From the NCBI GenBank assembly GCA_023263735.1, contig JALQUQ010000079.1, positions 1-10,103 of the forward strand: a DNA stretch of 10,103 nt, in the 5' to 3' direction. A program made the translations under genes and the position numbers. How positions within the stretch are numbered: the stretch's first letter is position 1; the number at the start of each line of letters is the position of its first letter. The stretch is from Paracoccaceae bacterium (GTDB lineage Bacteria > Pseudomonadota > Alphaproteobacteria > Rhodobacterales > Rhodobacteraceae). The notes below the pieces were generated by a model. It did no database searches. It was not told where the DNA came from and saw nothing but the letters and a program-made list of their open reading frames with translations. Positions 5,974-10,103 of this stretch are shown in pieces.

Positions 5974-6531
5974 ATGGCCGATACTGAAAAGCCGCTGCTG
6001 ATCAAGCGATATGCAAGCCGCCGTCTCTACAATACCGAAACGTCGGATTACGTGACCCTCGAAGATATTGCTGGTTTCATCCGCTCTGGCCGTGAGGTTC
6101 AGATCGTCGATCTGAAATCCGGCGATGACCTGACCCGGCAATACCTTCTGCAAATCGTGGCCGAGCATGAGGCCAAGGGCGAAAACGTTCTTCCGATTTC
6201 CGTGTTGACCGATCTGGTTCGCAGCTATGCGTCGAACGTCAATTCGGTCGTGCCGCAGTTTCTGGCCGCCAGTTTTGAAATGCTGCGCGAAGGTCAATCC
6301 AAGATGATGGAAAACCTGAGCAGCTTTTCGCATCCAATGGCCGCGATGCCGGGCTTTGAGGCGATGCGCAAGCAGCAAGAAGCCTTTATGAAGTCGATGA
6401 TGGGCGGAATGCCGGGGTGGAGCGCGACCGGGCCACAGGCCGAACCTGCGACGGAAAAGTCGGGCTCTGACGATCTGGCACAGATCAAGCAACAACTGGC
6501 CGAGCTTCAAAAGAAGCTGTCCAAGCTGTAA
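5974..6531 (+). CDS. phaR: PHA synthesis repressor PhaR
   Basis: DNA-binding repressor of phasin and PHA genes that also binds PHA polymer, so nascent granules titrate it off DNA. 185 residues. The N-terminal PHA accumulation regulator DNA-binding domain (about 7-67) carries the hallmark KRYASRRLYNTETSDYVTL and IVDLKSGDDLTRQYLLQI. A second domain (about 70-115, VLPISVLTDLVRSYASNV) corresponds to the PHB_acc repeat. Then follows a Met/Gly/Pro-rich linker (about 120-150) and a C-terminal leucine-zipper-like helix (DDLAQIKQQLAELQKKL, 166-182), probably for oligomerisation. ATG 5974 has an excellent GGAGG (5963-5967) six bases upstream. It sits 132 bases after phaP behind a terminator, so it likely has its own promoter; a dyad at 5930-5952 may serve autoregulation. 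Next gene, lysR-type, starts six bases after its stop. Not to be confused with the class IV synthase subunit of the same symbol. Confidence 0.96.
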   Translation: MADTEKPLLIKRYASRRLYNTETSDYVTLEDIAGFIRSGREVQIVDLKSGDDLTRQYLLQIVAEHEAKGENVLPISVLTDLVRSYASNVNSVVPQFLAASFEMLREGQSKMMENLSSFSHPMAAMPGFEAMRKQQEAFMKSMMGGMPGWSATGPQAEPATEKSGSDDLAQIKQQLAELQKKLSKL

Positions 6532-6546
6532 TCGGCCATGGCCGAT
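6531..6546. repeat. Perfect 16-base palindrome on the lysR start codon
   Basis: ATCGGCCATGGCCGAT reads identically on both strands and is centred on the ATG (6538-6540) of the LysR-type gene. The last base of the phaR stop codon is its first base. It could be an operator or an mRNA structure around the start codon; chance cannot be excluded. Confidence 0.5.
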
Positions 6547-7482
6547 GCTCAGGGCCGGGTGACGCTCTGGGGGATCGAGGTCTTTCTTGCCGTGGCAGAG
6601 GAAGGCTCGATTTCTGCGGCTGCCCGACGTTTGGGGGTCAGCCCGCCCGCAATCAGTCAGCAATTGGCAGCGCTGGAACAATCGCTGGGGGCGGCGCTGT
6701 TTGATCGTGCGGCGCGGCCCTTTGTTCTCACGCCTGCGGGGGCCGTCTTTCGGCGCCATGGCCAAGTGATCCTGAACACCGAATCCGAAGCGCGGGCCGA
6801 ACTTTCCCGGTCTGATCCGCGCCGGTCGGTCACGCTGCGACTGGGCGTGATCGAAGATCTGGATGCCGAGGTGACACCAAGCCTGTTGCAGCGGCTGTCC
6901 CAAGATATTTCCGGCGCGCGGTTTCTGTTGGAAACCGGGGCCAGTCATCGGCTGATCGATGGGCTTGAGGCGCGGGCGCTGGATGTGGCAATTGCTGCCG
7001 AATTGGGAACCGAAGCCCCCGAGGAGGGCTGGCGCGAGGTGCATCCCCTGTTGGCCGATCCATTCGTGGCCGTGCGGCCGCCGGGGGCAAAGGCGGATGG
7101 CCCTTTGATCATGTATTCCACCCGCCAACTGATGGGCCGCCAGATTTCCAGTTATCTGGCCCAGAACAACCTGCATTTTCCCGTTCGTTTTGAGCTCGAC
7201 AGTTACAACGCCATTCTGTCGCTGGTGGCGCAATCCGCAGGTTGGACGATCCTGACGCCCTTGGCGCTTCATCATGCGGCACGGTTCTTGCCGCAGGTGG
7301 AGGTCATGCCACTGCCGGGGGTGGGGCCAAGTCGGATCATCTCGGCCTCGGCTCGGGCGGGCGCGATGGGGGATTTCCCGCAGCGGGTGGCCGCCGAACT
7401 GCGGCCCCTGTTGACCGAGCGGGTGGTCGCGCCCGCTTTGGCCCGATGGCCATGGCTTGCGGGGCAGTTGCGGGTGCTTTAG
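6538..7482 (+). CDS. LysR-type transcriptional regulator
   Basis: 314-residue regulator of the LysR family. The N-terminal winged helix-turn-helix occupies about residues 10-68 (LWGIEVFLAVAEEGSISAAA, then RRLGVSPPAISQQLAALEQ, then LFDRAARPFVLTPAG). A linker helix follows, then a substrate-binding-like effector domain (about 95-295, RLGVIEDLDAEVTPSLL; LDSYNAILSLVAQSAGWTIL is the typical second-lobe segment). Effector and targets are unknown. The ATG follows the phaR stop by six bases with no Shine-Dalgarno sequence, so translational coupling to phaR is likely; a co-transcribed pair with phaR is inferred. The start codon is the centre of a perfect 16-base palindrome. Its stop TAG overlaps the stop of the convergent aminotransferase-fold gene by four bases. 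LysR regulators often control a divergent neighbour, but here both neighbours are co-directional or convergent, so no obvious local target is given by layout. Confidence 0.93.
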   Translation: MADAQGRVTLWGIEVFLAVAEEGSISAAARRLGVSPPAISQQLAALEQSLGAALFDRAARPFVLTPAGAVFRRHGQVILNTESEARAELSRSDPRRSVTLRLGVIEDLDAEVTPSLLQRLSQDISGARFLLETGASHRLIDGLEARALDVAIAAELGTEAPEEGWREVHPLLADPFVAVRPPGAKADGPLIMYSTRQLMGRQISSYLAQNNLHFPVRFELDSYNAILSLVAQSAGWTILTPLALHHAARFLPQVEVMPLPGVGPSRIISASARAGAMGDFPQRVAAELRPLLTERVVAPALARWPWLAGQLRVL

Positions 7483-8669
7483 GCCCCGCGAACCGCTTTG
7501 ACCGCCGCCAAAAGTGCGGTTGCGATGATGTCCAATTCGTCCCGGGTCAAACGCGCCGGCAGGCGAAGATCGCAGGCTCGCATCAGCATCGCCCGGGTTT
7601 TCGGCAAATCGGGCGTTTCCCCCAGAAACTGCCAATTCCAAAACGCGCGGGCATTGCCGTCCGACAGGCCAAAGACCTGAACGGTACAACCGCGCGCCTT
7701 GGCCTCGGCTTGGAACTTTCGGGCCTGTTCGTCGGTCCAGTCGCCCACCAGATTGAATTGCAACGAGTCGGGCGCGCGGCTTTCCTGCGGAAGGGCAGGG
7801 GGAACCGCCAGATAGGCCGATTGGTTCAACAGCGCCGCCACATAGTCATGGTTTGCCAAACCGTCTTTGACCCGCCGATCCAGTTCCGGCAATTGCGCGC
7901 GGATCACAACGGCCGACAGGTTCTGCATCCGCGTGTTGTACAGCGGCAGCCGGTTTTGCCATTCGCAAAAGCTGTTTTGAAAGCCCGGATGTTTTTTCCA
8001 GTTTTCCTCATAAGCGCCCGACATGATCACGCATTTCGCCGCGATTTCCGGGTCGTCGGTGATCAGAATTCCGCCTTCGCCACCGTTGATCAGCTTGTAG
8101 GACTGAAAGCTGAAGCAGCCGATCTTGCCAAGTGTGCCGATATTGCGCCCCGACCATGTGGTGCCTAGCGAATGGGCGGCGTCTTCGATGACCGGGATGC
8201 CAGCCGCATCGGCCAAGGCCATGATCCGGTCCATGTCGCTGGTATGGCCGCGCATATGGCTGATCAGCACCGCATCAGCGCCGGGCAGTTTCGCCTCGAA
8301 ATCCGCCAAATCGATCCGCAGATCATCGCCGACCTCAACCAGAACCGGCGTGCAATCGGCATGAACCACAGCCGATGGAACGGCGGCAAAGGTAAAGGCC
8401 GGAATCAGCACGCGCGCGCCACGGGGCAGGTCCAGCGCCCGCAGCGACAGGAACAATGCGGCCGAACAGCTTGCCACCGCCAAAGCATAACGCGCGCCCA
8501 AAATCTCGGCAAAATCGCGTTCCAGCAGGCTGACAGGCGCATCCTTGGGGGCCGTATAGCGGAACAGATCGCCCGACAGCAAAAGCCGCTCGATCTCGGC
8601 CCGGGCCGCTTCGGGAATGGGCTCTGCGTCGTAAACGTTGGGGAAGGCCATCTGTCCGTCGGGGGCCAT
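7479..8669 (-). CDS. DegT/DnrJ/EryC1/StrS family PLP-dependent enzyme
   Basis: Cytosolic fold-type I PLP enzyme of the sugar aminotransferase-like DegT/DnrJ/EryC1/StrS family, 396 residues counted from ATG 8669. Signature segments (numbered from that ATG): ALAVASCSAALFLSLRAL (about 62-79, phosphate-binding turn), VLIPAFTFAAV, VIEDAAHSLGTTW with the pyridine-nitrogen Asp163, and FSFQSYKLINGGEGG with the Schiff-base Lys192. Family members transaminate keto-sugars or inositols using Glu/Gln, or have other PLP chemistry; no sugar pathway genes are visible here, so substrate is unknown. The frame opens at a TTG (8678), but AAGGA at 8684-8680 suits ATG 8669 (ten bases) better than that TTG (one base). 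ATG 8651, giving MAFPNVYDAEP, is an alternative without a good ribosome site. A 99-base gap with a terminator and CTTAAG dyads separates it from the upstream puuB-like gene, suggesting its own promoter. Convergent, four-base overlap with the lysR stop. Confidence 0.9.
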   Translation of the reverse strand: MAPDGQMAFPNVYDAEPIPEAARAEIERLLLSGDLFRYTAPKDAPVSLLERDFAEILGARYALAVASCSAALFLSLRALDLPRGARVLIPAFTFAAVPSAVVHADCTPVLVEVGDDLRIDLADFEAKLPGADAVLISHMRGHTSDMDRIMALADAAGIPVIEDAAHSLGTTWSGRNIGTLGKIGCFSFQSYKLINGGEGGILITDDPEIAAKCVIMSGAYEENWKKHPGFQNSFCEWQNRLPLYNTRMQNLSAVVIRAQLPELDRRVKDGLANHDYVAALLNQSAYLAVPPALPQESRAPDSLQFNLVGDWTDEQARKFQAEAKARGCTVQVFGLSDGNARAFWNWQFLGETPDLPKTRAMLMRACDLRLPARLTRDELDIIATALLAAVKAVRGA

Positions 8670-8680
8670 ATGCTGCAAAT

Positions 8681-8710
8681 CCTTAAGGTCAGTTTAAGCT
8701 AGGCTTAAGG
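8681..8710. promoter_or_regulatory. CTTAAG-type dyads upstream of the DegT-family gene
   Basis: CCTTAAGG (8681-8688) is a palindrome overlapping the ribosome site of the minus-strand gene. TTAAGC-TAG-GCTTAA (8694-8708) is a perfect six-base inverted repeat with a three-base spacer. The cluster fits a repressor or activator site for that gene. A TTGTCA on the minus strand (8737-8732) could be a -35, but no good -10 follows at the right distance. Confidence 0.45.
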
Positions 8711-8739
8711 GAACAGAGCGCAGGATTCCAGTGACAATT

Positions 8740-8764
8740 GAATGAAAGGCGGCGACTTGCCGCC
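8740..8764 (-). terminator. Probable terminator after the puuB-like gene
   Basis: Read on the minus strand, GGCGGC (8764-8759), a five-base loop and GCCGCC (8753-8748) are followed by TTTCATT. The stem begins four bases past the puuB-like stop. The stem is short but all G-C; the T-run is imperfect. Confidence 0.6.
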
Positions 8765-8768
8765 ACGT

Positions 8769-10070
8769 TCACAGGCCAATACGGTCGCGGAGCGAAAACC
8801 ACGTCATCGCCAAAACCAGCAACGGCCACCGCAGCCGCGCCCCGCCCGGAAAGCTGGGTTGTGGCAGCCGGGCCATCAGATCAAAGCCTTGGGCCTGCCC
8901 CTGCACCGCCAAGCCCATCAGTTTTCCCGCCAGCGTCGCCATCGCAACCCCGTGCCCCGAATAGCCCGAGGCCGAAAGCACATTGGGGGCGACGCGGGCG
9001 AAACAGGGCATGCGGTTCATCGTGATCGCAAGCGTGCCCCCCCAGGCAAAGTCGATCCGCGTGCCCTTTAGATGCGGGTAAACCTCCAACATCGGTTTGG
9101 TAACGGTCTTGATCACGTCGGGAAAGCGATAGCCATAGCTTTCGCCGCCGCCGAAAAGCAGGCGGTTATCTTCGGACAATCGCCAGTAATTGACGACAAA
9201 TTTGGTGTCGGCCACCGCGATCGGGTCGCGCAAGACACGGGTCACTTCGGCACCCAGCGGCGCGGTCGCGACGATGAAATTGTTGATCGGCATCACCTTG
9301 GCGGCGACTTTCGGCTCTAGCCCGCCCAAATATCCGTTGCAGGCCAAAATCAGGTGGTCACAGCTGACCTGCCCCTGCGCCGTCTTGACCACGACCTTGG
9401 GCCCATGGGTGATCTGGGTGACCTCTGATCCCTCGTGGAGCGTGGCACCAGCGCGATGGGCCGCTTGGGCCAGACCGATGGCAAAGTTCAGCGGATGCAG
9501 ATGGCCCGCCCCCCGGTCCAGATCACCGCCTTTATAGACGGGCGAGGGCACAAGCGCCTGCATCTCAGATCGGGTCAGGGGCGTGACTTGATCGTACCCG
9601 TAATCGCGCGCCAGCTTTTCCGCATAGGCATGCGAATGGCGCACCTCGCTTTCCGTGCGGCAGGCATGGGCGATGCCGGGATAGAATTTGACCGGCATCT
9701 GGTGCTGGTCGATCAGTTCCTTGACCAGCGTTTTGGCATCTTGGGCCAGATCCCACAGCCGATGGGCATCGTCTTTTCCGACGGTGGCCTCTAGCCAATC
9801 CTGTTCCTGCCGCTGGCCACTGCCGACCTGACCGCCATTGCGGCCCGAGGCGCCAAACCCCACGCGGTGCGCCTCAACGAGCACGACGCGCAAACCGGCT
9901 TGGGCCAGATGCAGCGCCGCCGACAGACCCGTATACCCGCCCCCCACAATGCAGACATCCGCCCCTTGATCCCCGCGCAAGGGCGGTTGGCGCGGAAAAT
10001 CGGCGGCGGTCGCGGCGTAATAAGACGGGGGATAGTCCCCCGCCCGGTCGTTGGCATAAAGCAGGTTCAT
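8769..10070 (-). CDS. puuB: PuuB-like gamma-glutamylputrescine oxidoreductase (FAD, DAO family)
   Basis: FAD-dependent amine oxidase that would oxidise gamma-glutamylputrescine to gamma-glutamyl-gamma-aminobutyraldehyde in the glutamylated putrescine degradation (Puu) pathway, cytosolic. 433 residues, close to the 426 of E. coli PuuB. Similar all along: PPSYYAATA (14-22), the Rossmann dinucleotide motif CIVGGGYTGLSAALHLA (40-56) with Glu66 as the ribose-binding acid, GFGASGRNGGQ (71-81), HPLNFAIG, a GYSGHGV block near residue 387, LPQPSFPGG, and the terminal SLRDRIGL matching SLRDRLGV of PuuB. The ATG overlaps the stop of the upstream gene in an ATGA arrangement, so the two are translated together; that gene fragment ends like a glutamine synthetase-type PuuA. 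A hairpin terminator lies four bases past its stop. Related DAO-family oxidases acting on other amines cannot be excluded, so the specific substrate is less sure than the family. Confidence 0.85.
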   Translation of the reverse strand: MNLLYANDRAGDYPPSYYAATAADFPRQPPLRGDQGADVCIVGGGYTGLSAALHLAQAGLRVVLVEAHRVGFGASGRNGGQVGSGQRQEQDWLEATVGKDDAHRLWDLAQDAKTLVKELIDQHQMPVKFYPGIAHACRTESEVRHSHAYAEKLARDYGYDQVTPLTRSEMQALVPSPVYKGGDLDRGAGHLHPLNFAIGLAQAAHRAGATLHEGSEVTQITHGPKVVVKTAQGQVSCDHLILACNGYLGGLEPKVAAKVMPINNFIVATAPLGAEVTRVLRDPIAVADTKFVVNYWRLSEDNRLLFGGGESYGYRFPDVIKTVTKPMLEVYPHLKGTRIDFAWGGTLAITMNRMPCFARVAPNVLSASGYSGHGVAMATLAGKLMGLAVQGQAQGFDLMARLPQPSFPGGARLRWPLLVLAMTWFSLRDRIGL

Positions 10071-10103
10071 ACGTTCAACAGCAGGTGTTCACGTTCCCAC
10101 GGG
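10067..10103 (-). CDS. C-terminal end of upstream gene, probably glutamine synthetase-like PuuA
   Basis: Only the last 11 codons are inside the window: PWEREHLLLNV then TGA. The stop overlaps the puuB-like start by four bases (ATGA), a standard operon coupling. The tail resembles the C-terminus of glutamine synthetase-family proteins that precede this FAD oxidoreductase in Rhodobacteraceae. In the Puu pathway PuuA (gamma-glutamylputrescine synthetase) makes the substrate of PuuB, so the context fits. Eleven residues are too few to prove identity. Confidence 0.5.
   Translation of the reverse strand, partial: PWEREHLLLNV

Noticed and set aside
5932..7689. 585-codon minus-strand open frame opposite phaR and lysR
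   Set aside because: Arg/Gln/His-rich shadow of two well-recognised genes, with no domain seen.
7242..8168. 308-codon plus-strand frame across the lysR end and the DegT-family gene
   Set aside because: Shadow of two real genes in other frames with Gly/Arg-rich sequence.
8670..8678. TTG start for the DegT-family gene
   Set aside because: It lies one base from AAGGA; ATG 8669 is a stronger codon at usable spacing.

Overview
The window looks like a chromosomal segment of an alphaproteobacterium, most likely a member of the Rhodobacteraceae (Rhodobacter/Paracoccus/Roseobacter relatives). The DNA is GC-rich with strong third-position GC. The core is a phaZ / phaC-phaP-phaR polyhydroxyalkanoate (PHA) locus with phaZ divergent from phaC, the layout known from Rhodobacter and Paracoccus. 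The identification rests on protein motifs recognised by eye; no search was run.

Layout, left to right. (1) 1-432: the 3' part of a Tag-like 3-methyladenine DNA glycosylase cut by the window edge. (2) 481-1227: an intact ABHD10-like alpha/beta hydrolase. (3) 1361-2086: a second alpha/beta hydrolase whose nucleophile serine is replaced by glycine; its stop overlaps the stop of the convergent phaZ. (4) 2078-3352, minus: phaZ, intracellular PHA depolymerase. (5) 3454-5259: phaC, class I PHA synthase. (6) 5392-5841: phaP, phasin. (7) 5974-6531: phaR, PHA-responsive repressor. (8) 6538-7482: a LysR-type regulator only 6 bases behind phaR. (9) 7479-8669, minus: a DegT/DnrJ/EryC1/StrS-type PLP enzyme, convergent with and overlapping the lysR stop. 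(10) 8769-10070, minus: a PuuB-like gamma-glutamylputrescine oxidoreductase. (11) 10067-10103, minus: the last 11 codons of the upstream gene, probably a glutamine synthetase-like PuuA, with an ATGA overlap to puuB.

How the parts work together. PhaC polymerises hydroxyacyl-CoA into granules, PhaP coats them, PhaZ re-mobilises them, and PhaR represses until it is titrated onto nascent polymer. The regulatory DNA supports this directly. Near-identical TGC-rich inverted repeats of the form CTGC-N3-GCAG, the published PhaR recognition pattern in this group, lie before phaC (one) and phaP (two). The second phaP copy fills the spacer between a good -35 (TTGCAA) and -10 (TATAAG). A strong intrinsic terminator separates phaP from phaR. 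The right-hand part looks like a polyamine (putrescine) catabolic operon followed, after a terminator, by a separately controlled aminotransferase-fold gene.

No mobile element, CRISPR array, tRNA or rRNA was seen, and no gene-free stretch exceeds about 135 bases. This is mainly a well-understood storage-polymer locus. The less ordinary items are the nucleophile-less hydrolase, several uncharacterised dyads in short intergenic regions, a perfect 16-base palindrome centred on the lysR start codon, and the unexplained DegT-family gene.
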